NCBI RefSeq assembly: GCF_000153305.1
Contig: NZ_CH724110.1
Span: 91,082-155,081 of the forward strand
Source: Oceanicola granulosus HTCC2516
GTDB lineage: Bacteria > Pseudomonadota > Alphaproteobacteria > Rhodobacterales > Rhodobacteraceae
Direction: 5' to 3'
Length of the DNA stretch: 64,000 nt
In this document: piece after piece, positions 23,922 through 34,600 of the stretch
Layout: each line of letters starts with the position of its first letter
Position numbering within the stretch: position 1 is the first letter of the stretch
Made by a program: the position numbers and the translations under genes
Notes under the pieces: model-generated
Databases searched by the model: none
Told to the model about the DNA's origin: nothing
Seen by the model: only the letters and a program-made list of their open reading frames with translations

Positions 23922-26075
23922 CTACATGTCGAATTGATCCAGGAACACCTGCCGCAGCCGCCGGTAGAGCCGGCCGGCGAGCGAGGCGGGCTCGTGCACG
24001 AAGCGCACGTGGACCCGCTCGCCGATGGTCTCGAAGGCCGTGCCCGGCGCGACGCCCACCTCGAGGTGGAGCAGGTTGCCGAGCGCGCGCGCGCCGGAGG
24101 GCGAACTGGGATCGAGCACCACCCGGCCGCCGCCCTCGGTGGCGAGCGCGCGCGAGGGCAGCGTTCCCGACAGGGCCGGCACCTCGCGCACGATCCGCGC
24201 CGCCAGCACCTCCTCGGGGCGCGAGGCGAAGCGCAGCTCCATCCGCTTGGTCTCCTTGAGCACGAGGTCGGCGTCGCGCTCGGGTACCACGGCGCGCACC
24301 AGCGGATCGGTGAAGGTGGTGACGTAGCCCAGCGTCTCGCCCTGCCGCACGAACCGGCCGGCCAGATCGCGCGGCTGCGCCAGCACCACCTGCCCCGCCG
24401 CGCCCGCCCGCACCGTCAGCGCGTCGCGCCGCTCGAGGGCGAGGGCGAGGTCGGCCTCGGCGGCGGCGAGCTCCTCGCGGGCGATGCGCGCGGCGTTGGG
24501 ATCGCGCGCGGCGGCGGTGGCGGCGCGCTCGCGCAGCTCGGCGGCCGTCGCCTCGAGCAGGGTCACGCGGGCGTCGAGCATCGGGTCTTCCAGCGTCAGC
24601 AGCACGTCGCCGGCCGCCACCTCCTGCCCCTGCTCGACGGCGAGGCCGGTCACGGTGCCGTCGGCGTCGGGCCGGATCGTCGCCGAGCCGGGCACCAGCG
24701 TCACCCCCTCGGCCAGAGTCGAGAACGGCACCGGCTGCACGAACAGCAGCCCCGCCACCACCGCCAGCGCCGCGCCCACCCGCGCCACCGCTTGCCCGCG
24801 CCGCCGGCGCAGCTGCGGCGCGGTCAGCACGAACCACAGGTGCTTGAGCATCGGCAGGACGAACATCAGGAACACCGTCCACATCGCCAGGATCACCCCG
24901 ACGAAGAAGAACCGCGACGCCACCAGCAGCACGATCGCCGAGAAGATCACCAGCCGGTAGAGGAAGGCCGCGATGGCGTAGAAGGTGAACCACGCCGGCT
25001 CGCCGGGCGCGGTGGCCGGGTTCTTCGGCTCCTCGACGCCGAGCAGGTAGCGCTGCGCGAGGTAGCCGAGATACTGGTTCGCCCGCCGCCCGAGATTGGG
25101 GATCTCGATCAGGTCGGACAGGACGTAGTAGCCGTCGAAGCGCAGCAGCGGATTGCCGTTGAAGAACAGAGTCGAGACGCCGCCGATCAGGATCACGTTG
25201 AAGGCGAAGGCCCGCACCAGCCCCGACTCGGCCCCGTCCCACACCATCACCGCGATCGCCGCGAGCATCGCCTCGACCATGATCCCCGCCCCCGCCACGG
25301 CGGCGCGCTGCCACTTGGACTGGAACGACAGGCTGTCGGAGGCGTCGATGTAGGGCACGGGCATGAAGACGAGGAACATCAGCCCGATCTCGTGGACCTC
25401 GCCGCCCCAGCGCTTGATCATGTAGGCGTGGCCCAGCTCGTGCAGCGCCTTCACGACGGGGTAGGCGAGCAGCAGCAGCACGAGGCTCTCGGCGCTCAGC
25501 ACCCGGTCGGCGATGCCGGTCGTCAGCCCCTCCCAGTTGACCACCGCGAGCGCGACGCCGTAGGCCACCACGGCGACCCACACCAGCAGCCCGAACCACG
25601 ACAGCACCGGCCGCACCAGCGGCGCGGTCACCCGCAGGAAGCCCTCCGGGTCGAACATCGGCACCCGCACGGCGAGCGGGTTCATCAGGCTCATCACCCG
25701 CTTCTTGCGCCGCATCTTGCGGCCGCGCTCGGCCATTTCGTCGATGTCGGGGGGCAAGTCGCCCATCAGCACGTCGGCGCCGTGGAGCTGGCCGAGCAGC
25801 GAGATCACCTCGTTCTGGCTCAGCGCGTCCGACTCGAGCTCGGCGCAGGAGGTATCCCAGACCTCCTGCAGGGTGCGGCTGCCGTCGAACATCGACAGCA
25901 CGAAGTAGCTCTCGGGCGTGAAGCGGTGGAAGCGGCCCGAGGTGCGGTCCTGCAGCACGTACCAGAGCTGGCCGCGATAGTGCGTGCGGAAGATGCGGGC
26001 GTGCTGGCGCAGGCGCGGGCGCAGCGCGGCGACGCGGTGCCACTGGTCGGAATGAAAGGAGCCGCCGGCCGCCAT
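23922..26075 (-). CDS. PqqD-like domain, M50 site-2 protease and HlyD-type adaptor in one protein
   Basis: A 717-residue inner-membrane protein. Residues 30-105 resemble a PqqD-type winged domain (FHRFTPESYFVLSMFDGSRT). Residues 160-440 hold several membrane helices with the metalloprotease motif HELGH (212-216) and the downstream ligand Asp314 in GNPLLRFDGYY, so the active site looks intact. From about 470 a periplasmic HlyD-like part follows: lipoyl half-motifs around ADGTVTGLAVEQGQEVAAGD, a coiled coil and a beta-barrel. It starts five bases after the GAF-HlyD stop. Proteins of this layout are annotated as M50/HlyD hybrids of unknown substrate. The giant protein is the obvious candidate client. 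Confidence 0.85.
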   Translation of the reverse strand: MAAGGSFHSDQWHRVAALRPRLRQHARIFRTHYRGQLWYVLQDRTSGRFHRFTPESYFVLSMFDGSRTLQEVWDTSCAELESDALSQNEVISLLGQLHGADVLMGDLPPDIDEMAERGRKMRRKKRVMSLMNPLAVRVPMFDPEGFLRVTAPLVRPVLSWFGLLVWVAVVAYGVALAVVNWEGLTTGIADRVLSAESLVLLLLAYPVVKALHELGHAYMIKRWGGEVHEIGLMFLVFMPVPYIDASDSLSFQSKWQRAAVAGAGIMVEAMLAAIAVMVWDGAESGLVRAFAFNVILIGGVSTLFFNGNPLLRFDGYYVLSDLIEIPNLGRRANQYLGYLAQRYLLGVEEPKNPATAPGEPAWFTFYAIAAFLYRLVIFSAIVLLVASRFFFVGVILAMWTVFLMFVLPMLKHLWFVLTAPQLRRRRGQAVARVGAALAVVAGLLFVQPVPFSTLAEGVTLVPGSATIRPDADGTVTGLAVEQGQEVAAGDVLLTLEDPMLDARVTLLEATAAELRERAATAAARDPNAARIAREELAAAEADLALALERRDALTVRAGAAGQVVLAQPRDLAGRFVRQGETLGYVTTFTDPLVRAVVPERDADLVLKETKRMELRFASRPEEVLAARIVREVPALSGTLPSRALATEGGGRVVLDPSSPSGARALGNLLHLEVGVAPGTAFETIGERVHVRFVHEPASLAGRLYRRLRQVFLDQFDM

Positions 26076-26079
26076 CGGC

Positions 26080-27999
26080 TCAGGGCTGCACGCGCCAGAG
26101 CGCGAGCCGCAGCCAGTCGGTGAAGCGGCGGGTCCAGACCTCGACCGCGAGGCGCTCGTCGACGCGGGTGCGCGCCGCGCCCTCCATTGCCGGCGAGACC
26201 CAGTCGGGCACCGTGTCGAGCGCCGCCTCGACGCGGAAGAAGTTGCGCCCGTCGCGGGCCTCGGCGATCGGCGTCAGCCGGGTCACGGCGTAGTCCAGCG
26301 TCTCGCCCGGTCGCGCCGACAGCCGCAGCGCCCCCTCCTGCCCCGGCTCCACCTGCGCGATGTCGCGCTCGTCGACCTCGAGCACCACCCGGTAGGCGTC
26401 GAGCGGCGCGATCTTGAACAGCTCCTGCCCCCGGTCGAGCGACGAGCCGACGCGCTGGCTGAGGTCGCCCTCGACGACGAACCCGTCGAACGGCGCGCGG
26501 ATGCGGGTGCGGGCGAGCTGCTCCTCGATCAGCGCGAGCTGGCTGTCGACCTGCTCGATCTGGCGGCGCAGGATCGTCGCGGTGGCGAGCTCGCGGGTGG
26601 CGAGCGCCTCGTCGTACTCCGCCTCGCGCTGGCGGCGCGCGGTCTCGAGGCGCAGCTTCTCGAGCTGCAGGTCCTGGTCGTTGATCGTGGCGATGATCTC
26701 CCCGGCGGCGACCTCGTCGCCCGCCCGCGCCGACTCGGTGGCGAGGTAGCCGCTGAACGGCGCGACGACGGAGCGCTGCACCAGCCCCTCGATCCGCGCC
26801 GGCGAGCCGATGGCGAAGGTCGTGGTGACGGTCATGGCGAGGTAGACCAGCCCCGCGAGCACCAGCGTGGCGATCTTCAGCCCGGCATGGCGCGGCCCGA
26901 AGATCCGCCACAGGCCGCCGCCGATGGCGTGGACCACCTTGGTCAGGATCGAGCGGTCGTTGCGCCGCTTCTCCTCGAGGATCGGTCCGACCATCGCGGC
27001 GATGACGTCGACCAACTCGACCGTCTCGTCGGAGAAGCGGGTGCGCGCGCGCCGCTCCAGCGTGATCGCGCCGAGCATCCGGTCGTCGTCGCCGGCGGCG
27101 CTGCCGGCGGGCATCGGCACGGTCAGCACGCTGCCGGTGCGGTGGGCGAGCGCGAGGTCCTCGTGCATCCGCGTGACGCGGTAGTCCCAGCCTTCGGGCG
27201 GCGGGAAGTGGACGATGTCGTGCTGGTCGAGCGCCTCGTCCATCGCCAGCCCCATGTCGCGCACGAGGTTCATGCGGCGGCCGAAGTCGGCCGAGTGGCT
27301 CACCGCGCGCACCCGCACCCGCTTGCGGCGCAGGATGCCGACGGCGACGGGATCGCATTCCAGCTCGCGCGCGAGCTCGGTGGCGAGCCGGGTGCAGGCC
27401 TGCTCGAAGCGGCGCGCGCCGAGCACGATGGCGACGAAGTCGAGCGCCCGCATGGTCCGGTCGCGCAGCGCGGCGTCGCGGCCGCCCTGCTCGCGGCGCA
27501 GCAGGCTCTCGAGCCAGCCCAGCCCCCAGCGCAGCCGCCGCGTCGCCTCGGCCGCCGCGCCCGCGCTGCCCTGGAAGGCGAGCGCGACGCAGCCGTAGAG
27601 CGCGCCGTCGACGAGGACCGGCAGCGCCAGCAGATTCTCCGCGCCCCCGCCCGCCGATTGCAGCACCGTCTCGCGCCGCGCCAGCGCGTCCTCGGCGGCG
27701 CGCATCAGCGCCGGCGGCGCGGCGTCGTCGGCGGGCCAGGTGGCGGCGGGGGTGAAGGGGCCGGTCTCGGGCGCGCCGAGCACCGCGACGGCGGCGCGGG
27801 TGCCGGGCACCTGCCGGCATTGCAGCGCCAGCCAGGCGCGCACGTAGGCGACGGGGTCGGACGCGGCGCGGAAGGCGTTCCACAGCGACTGGTCGAGCAG
27901 CGCATAATCGACCCGCTCGGGCGGCTGCTCGACGTTCGCCGCCTCCCCCTGCCCCGCGGCGCGGCCGACGTTCAGGCTCGTCGGGTCCGCGCCGCTCAT
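26080..27999 (-). CDS. GAF-domain membrane fusion (HlyD-like) protein
   Basis: A 639-residue protein with an unusual order. Residues ~50-165 and 185-345 look like two GAF-type sensor domains in the cytoplasm (ENLLALPVLVDGALYGCVAL; GSVLTVPMP...LGAITLERR). One transmembrane helix is at about 374-396. The periplasmic part is HlyD-like: VVAPFSGYLATESARAGDEV, a coiled coil (about 450-500), TRIRAPFDGFVVEGDLSQRVG and a beta-barrel. Start ATG 27999 is seven bases after the giant gene's stop. It probably forms the periplasmic conduit or senses envelope or small-molecule state; this is inference. Confidence 0.85.
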   Translation of the reverse strand: MSGADPTSLNVGRAAGQGEAANVEQPPERVDYALLDQSLWNAFRAASDPVAYVRAWLALQCRQVPGTRAAVAVLGAPETGPFTPAATWPADDAAPPALMRAAEDALARRETVLQSAGGGAENLLALPVLVDGALYGCVALAFQGSAGAAAEATRRLRWGLGWLESLLRREQGGRDAALRDRTMRALDFVAIVLGARRFEQACTRLATELARELECDPVAVGILRRKRVRVRAVSHSADFGRRMNLVRDMGLAMDEALDQHDIVHFPPPEGWDYRVTRMHEDLALAHRTGSVLTVPMPAGSAAGDDDRMLGAITLERRARTRFSDETVELVDVIAAMVGPILEEKRRNDRSILTKVVHAIGGGLWRIFGPRHAGLKIATLVLAGLVYLAMTVTTTFAIGSPARIEGLVQRSVVAPFSGYLATESARAGDEVAAGEIIATINDQDLQLEKLRLETARRQREAEYDEALATRELATATILRRQIEQVDSQLALIEEQLARTRIRAPFDGFVVEGDLSQRVGSSLDRGQELFKIAPLDAYRVVLEVDERDIAQVEPGQEGALRLSARPGETLDYAVTRLTPIAEARDGRNFFRVEAALDTVPDWVSPAMEGAARTRVDERLAVEVWTRRFTDWLRLALWRVQP

Positions 28000-28006
28000 C
28001 GCGGCC

Positions 28007-28650
28007 TCACGAGAAGTAGGAGGCGAAGCGGCCCAGGAAGGCGGAGGTCTTTTCGGTCCATACGATGCGGCCCCTCGGCGTGTCGTCCTCAGCTTGCACG
28101 GGCTCGGGCGGTTCGGGCAAGGCTTGCGGCACCCCGTGCGCCTGCAGGCTCAGCGCGGTGTCGGGATCGACGAACGTCCCCGTCGCCTCGTCGTAGACCA
28201 GCGATTGCGGCATCGTCGCCCGCGTCCCCGGCTCGAGCGTGTCGGACATCACGTGACCGGGCATCGCCTCGGGCAGGTGGGTGAAGCCGAGCGTGTGGCC
28301 GAGCTCGTGCAGCAGCACGGTGTAGAGGTCCATCGCCCCCTCCGCGCCGCTCCCGGCAACCGCGCGCTGCACCCCGTCGGCATCCGGCGCGTAGGCGTCG
28401 CTCTCCGCCGGCTGCACGTCGACGAACCAGCCATGCCCCGCCGCGTCGAGATCGACGGTGATGCTGGTGCCGTCGGTCACGCCGAGCCGGTCGCCGCTCA
28501 GGTCGGCGACGCTGACCGTCGCCGCGTCGAGCCGCGCCAGCTGCACCGCGTCGAGCCCGCCCGTCGCGCGCCAGGCCTCGCGGGCGGCGTCGAGCATGAA
28601 GCTCGCCTCGGCGGCGCGCAGCGTGCTCGCCGGCGCTGCCCCGGCCGCGG
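28007..28650 (-). other. C-terminal metzincin-like protease domain of the giant protein
   Basis: HELGHTLGFTH (bases 28309-28277) matches the HExxHxxGxxH zinc signature of metzincins, and MPGHVM fifteen or so residues on fits a Met-turn. Upstream text AGHGWFVDVQPAESDAY and MDLYTVLL is typical of the terminal domain found in other giant bacterial repeat proteins. About 80 further residues end in FLGRFASYFS, a hydrophobic tail. Confidence 0.8.
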
Positions 28651-31600
28651 GCCGCGACGCCACCAGGTGCCCGTGGTGCCCGTGATGGCCGTGGTGCCCG
28701 TGATGGCCATGGCCGTGGTGCCCGTGCCCGTGGTGATGGTGGCCGTGGTGCCAGTGATGGTGGCCGTGATCGTCGTCGTCGCCGTGGTGATGGCCGTGGT
28801 CGTCGTCGTCACCGTGATGGTGGTGATGATCGCCGCAGCCGTCGTCGGGGGTGTCGACCGGCACCACCTCGCCGCATTCCGGCGGGGCCGGGACGCTGGC
28901 GACGAAGCCCGCGGTCCGTGCCCCGACCGAGGCCCCGGGCAGGTCGTCCACGACGAAGTCGAGCCGGTCGAACTTGTCGGCGAAGGCGTCGAGCTGCGCG
29001 GTGATCGCCGCGTCGCGCTGCGTCTCGGTCAGGAAGTCCTGGGCGACCAGCTTCTGGTTCTTGCCGACCTTGATGTGGTCGTGCTCGGCGCCGCCCTCGA
29101 TGATGTTCTGCTCGCCGCTGGCGCGGATGTCGTCGCAGCCGTCGCCGCCGAGGATGACGTCACCGGTGCTGGTGTCCTTGTGCTCGGTCTTCACCGTCTT
29201 CCAGTAGCCCCACCAGCGGCCCCACTTCACCCATTTCTTCTCCTTGGTGTAGGTGGTGCCCTTGTTCTCGTTGCCGCCGCCGTCGATGAAGTCGGCCCCG
29301 GACTCGCCGTCGAGCAGATCGTTGCCCTTGCCGCCGTAGATGTGGTCGTCGCCCGAGCCGCCGAGGATCACGTGGCGGTCGGTGTCCGAGACGCCGTGGT
29401 GGTGGCCGTGGTCGTCATCGTCGCCGTGATGGTGGCCATGATCGTCGTCGTCGCCGTGCCCGTGGTCGTCGTCGTCCCCGTGCCCGTGATCGTCGTCGTC
29501 GCCATGGTGGTCGTGGCCGGAATAGAGCCAGTCGTCCCCGGCGCCGCCGTCGAGCAGGTCGCTGCCGCCGGCACCGTCGATCCAGTCGTCGCCGAAATTG
29601 CCGATCAGCGCGTTGTTGCGGCTGTTGCCGTGGATGTGGTCGTGCTGCTGCGAGCCCGCCACGTCCTCGATCGCGTCCTCGTAGAACAGGGTGATGACCG
29701 AGGCGACGTCGCCCTTCGAAACCTTGCCGTTGACGGTCTGGCTGGTCTCCTGGCCGAGATGGACATCGATCCCGCCGCCGGTGAAGCGGCTGTAGTCGAG
29801 CGTGTCGCCGGTATCGCGGGCGTACTCGGCCGGGGCGTGGTGGTGGTGATGGCCGTGGCCGTGGCCGTGGTGCCCGTGGTGGCCGTGGTGGCCGTGGTCG
29901 TCGTCGTCACCATGGCCGTGGTCGTCGTCGTCGCCGTGGTGGTGATGCTGGTCGCCCGCCTCGATGACGTAGTCGCTGCCGAGCCGGTCGCCGGCGAAGA
30001 CGTAGGTGTCGTCGCCGAGCTGACCCCACATCGTGTCATCGCCCATGCCGCCCTCGAGGACGTCGTCGCCGCCGATGCCCGGCTCCAGGAGCTGCAGCCC
30101 GAACACGTGCCACGGGTCGAACGAGCCGTGCTTGTGGCCGTGGTGCCCGTGCCCGTGGCCGTGATCGTCGTCGTCGCCGTGGTGGTGGTGGTGATGATCG
30201 TCGGAATGGTGGTGCGCGTGGTGGTCGTGCAGGTTGTCGTGCGGGCCCACCCCGACGACGTCGCCGTCGAACAGGATCGCGCGGGCGTTGTCGCCGGTCA
30301 TGACGTCGTCGCCCATCTGGCCCTTGATCGTGTCGGCGCCGTCGCCGCCGATCAGCACGTCGCCGTCCTCGCCGCCCTTGATGCGGTCGTCGGCATCCAG
30401 CGCGCCGCGCGGCTCGGCGATCATCTCGTAGACGCCGCGGTCGAAGAGCCGGATGTGGCCTTGATCGCCCAGCACGCGGTCCGCGTCGCGGTCGCCCTGC
30501 GGCACGATCTCGTCCTTGTCCGCCCCGCCGACGATCTGCAGCCCCGCCAGCGACGGCAGCGCGGTGGAGTGCTCGCCGTGCTTGTGGTGGTGATGGCCGT
30601 GGCCGTGGCCATGGTCGTCGTCGTCGCCATGGTGGCCGTGGTCGTCGTCGTGGTGGTGGTGATGCTTGGCCTGCTCCTCGATGCGCACCGAGAAGTCGTC
30701 GCCCACCACGTTGCGGAAGATGACCACGTTCGCCGGCTTCGTCGGGTCGGCCGGGTCGTAGGACACGAACTCGCCGTCGAAGGTGAAGCCGCGCGGATCG
30801 TAGGCGTCGACGCCGTCGCCGTCGAGCGTCACCAGCCGGAACGAGGCGTGGTGCTTGGCGGCGTCGGCGTTCTCGCCGTCGAGGTAGAGGTAGACGTCGT
30901 AGGGCCCGTCGCCCACCGCCGCCGAGACGTTGCCGACGTCGACGCCCAGCACCGACTTGCCCGTCGCGGTGACCGAGCCGTTCATCATCCGGCCGTTCTG
31001 GGTGTCCGGATCGATCTCGGCATGGTCGTCGAGCTTGGCCGCCTTGGTCTTGTGGTGGTCGTCGAGATCCTGGCCGACGGTGATGGTCACGCCCTCGGCG
31101 GTAACGAGCCGCTCGGCGTTGTGATGGTGGTGGTGGTGATGGTGGCCGTGGCCGTGGTGATGGTGATGGTGATGGTGGCCGTGGCCGTGGTGATGGTGGC
31201 CGTGGTCGTCGTCGTCGCCGTGGTGATGCCCGTGGTCGTCGTCGTCGCCGTGATGGTGGTGGTGGTCGCCGTGCGGGTCGGCGCCGTTATAGTGGTGGTG
31301 GTCGGCCTTGTTGTCGTTGACGAAGTTGTACCAGCCGTCGGCGGCGACATAGCCGAGGGTGCCCTCGACATAACCCTCGGCGACGTTGCTGCCGAAGTTG
31401 ACGCCGAGCGTGCGCACGTCGTCGCCCGAGACGGCGTCGTCGACGCCGTTGTGCGGGCCGCGGTTGCCGACGTCGATGCAGTCCGACCCCTGCCCGCCGA
31501 TCGCGGCGTCCTCGCCGTTGCCGGTCAGGATCAGGTCGTCCCAGGTGAAGCCGTCGCCCTCGGGCCCGGTCAGGGTCTCCATCTCGCGCAGCCCGCCGAG

Positions 31601-34600
31601 CTCGCCGGGCTCGCGCAGGATGTCGACCGTGGTGGTCAGGGTCGGGCGCTTGCCGACGATCTGCACGCCCGAGACGACGGGGACGTTGTGCTTGTTGTGC
31701 CTGTCGTTGGGCACGTCGATCGTGATGTGCAGCAGGCCGTCGACCATCGCCGCCGAGCCGACCACCTGCCCCGCGTCGGGCGCGAGCGGATCGGTGCTGG
31801 AGGCGACGTCGTAGCTGCCGTCGAAGTGCATGCCCGGCGCGTCGGTCAGGTAGACCGCGCCGTCGTGGCCGATGCGCACGATCTGCACGCCCGCCTTGTC
31901 GGCGCGGCCCGAATGGGCGTCGTCGCCGTCGAGGTAGACATAGACGTCGTAGCTCTCGAAGTGGTCGCGCAGCCCGTCGACGGTGACGGTGATCGTGTCC
32001 TTGCGCTTGGCCGTCAGGTAGCCCTCGAAGAGCGCGTAATCCTGGTCGGTCGGCTCGAGCTCGTCGTGGGTGTCGGTGGCGCCGTGGTGGTGATGATGGT
32101 GGTGACCGTGGTCGTCATCGTCTCCGTGATGATGGCCATGATCGTCGTCGTCGCCATGGCCGTGGTCGTCATCGTCGCCGTGGTGGTGGTGGTGGTGGTC
32201 GCCCTTGGCGTGCCAGCTCACCGTGATGCCCTCGAGCACCTCGTCGGCCTCGTCCGTCACCCACTCGCCGCGCTGGTCGGCGAAGTGGTCGGAGCCGCCC
32301 TCGAGGTTGATCCAGCCGCCCGCGCGCGGGGCCGGGGCGTCGCCGTTGACGCTGACCGCGGTGCCGGCGGTGCCGGTCACGTCGGTGTCGTCGGTGCCGG
32401 CGCCGAAGTTGAAGCTGACGATGGCGTACTCGCCGCCCGTCGGATCGCTGGCCGAGGGCGCGTCGAACGGCACGTCGACGATCTGGAACGCTTCCGGCGT
32501 GCGCAGGAACGTGGCGCGGCCGTTGTCGCCGAAGACCGCGTCGTTATCGAGATGGCCCACGTCGGCGTCGCCCGACGCGACGATCTTGTCGTTGCCGTGC
32601 CCGCCGAAGACCACGTCGTCGCCGCCGCCGGTGCGGATCGAGTCGTTGCCGCCCACGTCGAGGAAGGTGCTCTCGGCGATGTCGATCGGGTAGGAGCGCC
32701 CGACGATCTGCATCCCCGCCACGGTGGCGCGGTTGTAGCCGTCGTCCCAGTGCTCGGCGACCTCGATGGTGATGACGAGCCGCCCGTCGATCATCCCCGC
32801 CTGCCCCACGACGTTGCCGTTGTCGGCGAAGCGCGGATCGTCGGTGGTGACGCGGGTGTAGTCGCCGTCGAAGTTGGTGCCCTTGTTGTCGTGCAGCCAG
32901 ACCTTCCCGTCCTGCCCGATCTTCACCAGCTTCAGGCTCTCGCCGTACTTGGCGGAGTCCCTGTTGTCGGCGTCGAGGTACAGGTAGACGTCGTAGCTCT
33001 CGAAGTGGTCGCGCAGGCCCTCGACGGTGATCTCGATGGTCTGGCTGTCGTTCTTCGCGGCGAGGTAGCCCTCGAACAGCGCGCCGTCCTCGTCGCTGTC
33101 GGGGTTGAGCCGGTCGTGGTTCTCGACCTCGGCGGCATGGTGCTTGTGGTCGTAGTGACCGTGGCCGTGGCCGTGCTCGTGGTTGCCGTGGTGGAACGAC
33201 CACGCGGCATGGCTGTCGTGATGGTGGTCATGGTGACCGTGGTGGCCGTGGTGACCGTGGCCATGATCGTCGTCGTCCCCGTGATGATGGCCGTGATCGT
33301 CGTCGTCGCCGTGATGGTGATGGTGGAACGTGTCGTGCTTGTGGTGGTGCGAGTGGCCGTCGTCGATCACGCGCCAGCCCATGGTGATGCCCGGCACGAT
33401 GGTGCCGTTCTCGTCCGTCACCAGCTCGTAGCCGCTGTCGCCCCAGATCCCCGCGCCGCCGGCGACGTTGATCCAGTTGCCCGCGCGCGGGGCCGGGAAG
33501 TCGGAGATCGACTGGTCGGTGCCCGCGACGCCGTCGACGTCGGTGGCGCCGTACTTGTCCTTCTGGTGGGCGCCGAAGTTGAAGCTGATGATGGTGAACT
33601 CGCCGCCGGTCTGGTCGGCCTCGGAAGGCGGCGCGAACTCGGCGGTGCCGTTGATCGTGACGCGGCCGAAATCGCCGAAGACCACGTCGTTGGTGTGATC
33701 GCCGCCGTCGGTGTCGAGCACGTCGTCGCCGCCGCCGCCCATCACGATGTCGCGCTGGCCGCCGCCGAAGACGGTGTCGTTGCCGCCATTGGCCGGGGCC
33801 AGCGCCTCGATCAGCACCACGGACTCGAAGTCGGTGGTCTGGATCTTCTGCAGCAGCTCGGGCGGCAGGTTCGGATCCTCGACGATCTGCACCACCCGGC
33901 CGTGGTCGCCGAAGATGATGTCGCGCAGCGCGCCGTGGTCGGCCGTCGGGCCGCCGTCGACGGTGCCCGGCCCGTCGCCGTAGATGACGTCGTCGCCCGC
34001 GACGAGCGTGTCGCGCACCGGCGAGGGGTTGGGCTCGAGCGTGGTGCCGTCGGAGGCGACCTGCTCGGGCACGGTGGGCGCCGGGCTCGCGTCCTCCACG
34101 GGGATCGTCAGGGCGCGGGTGAAGATGTCGACGTTGACGCCGCTGTCGCCGTAGATGTGATCGGTGCCGCGCTGGCCGAAGATCACGTCGTTGCCCGACC
34201 CGCCGGCGAGGTGGTCGCCGGCCTGGCTGCCGATGATGAGGTCGTCGCCCGCGCCGCCGTAGGCGATGAGGCCGATGGTCGGCAGGTCGTCGGTGGCGAG
34301 GTCGGCGAACAGCGCCGAGGCGTCGATGACGTCGTTGCCGGCGTAGTCGTAGGGGTTGGCGACGGGCATCACCCACTCGTCGTCCTCGTTCTGGTCGTCG
34401 GGAAGCAGCGGGAACGGATCGAACGGCTTCTCGCCGAAATCGTAGCCGAGCACCGAGTTCGGCTCGCCCGCGTACCAGTTGCCGTCCTGGCTGGTGTCGC
34501 CGTAGACGACGAGCGGGCTGTCCGGCCCGGCACCGCCGGTGACGATGAACGTGTCGCCGCCGATCAGGATGCCGCCGCTCTGGTGGACGTTGCCGCCGCT

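Larger units (their letters stand above)
28650..34350 (-). other. RTX-like and beta-sandwich region of the giant protein
   Basis: Many nonapeptide-type calcium repeats: GGSGNDVIFGQRGTDHIYGD, GGDGADTIKGQMGDDVMTGD, GGSGDDHIYGGKGNDLLDGE. Three copies of a module of about 250-300 residues are interspersed (near 33.6-32.7, 32.4-31.65 and 31.4-30.5 kb); each has PRAG(G/N)WIN, then a His/Asp tract, then ESYDVY(L/V)YLD and (M/L)QIVG-like ends. They look like beta-sandwich domains whose mid-loop is replaced by the tract. Confidence 0.75.

Noticed and set aside
26080-27999. Standard type I secretion adaptor with a nearby ABC exporter
   Set aside because: No ABC transporter ATPase is encoded in 21-64 kb, and the protein has large GAF-like cytoplasmic domains.
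28660-33370. CRISPR-like or tandem DNA repeat array in the His/Asp tracts
   Set aside because: The periodicity is codon-level (His, Asp, Gly) inside an open frame; there are no regular spacers.
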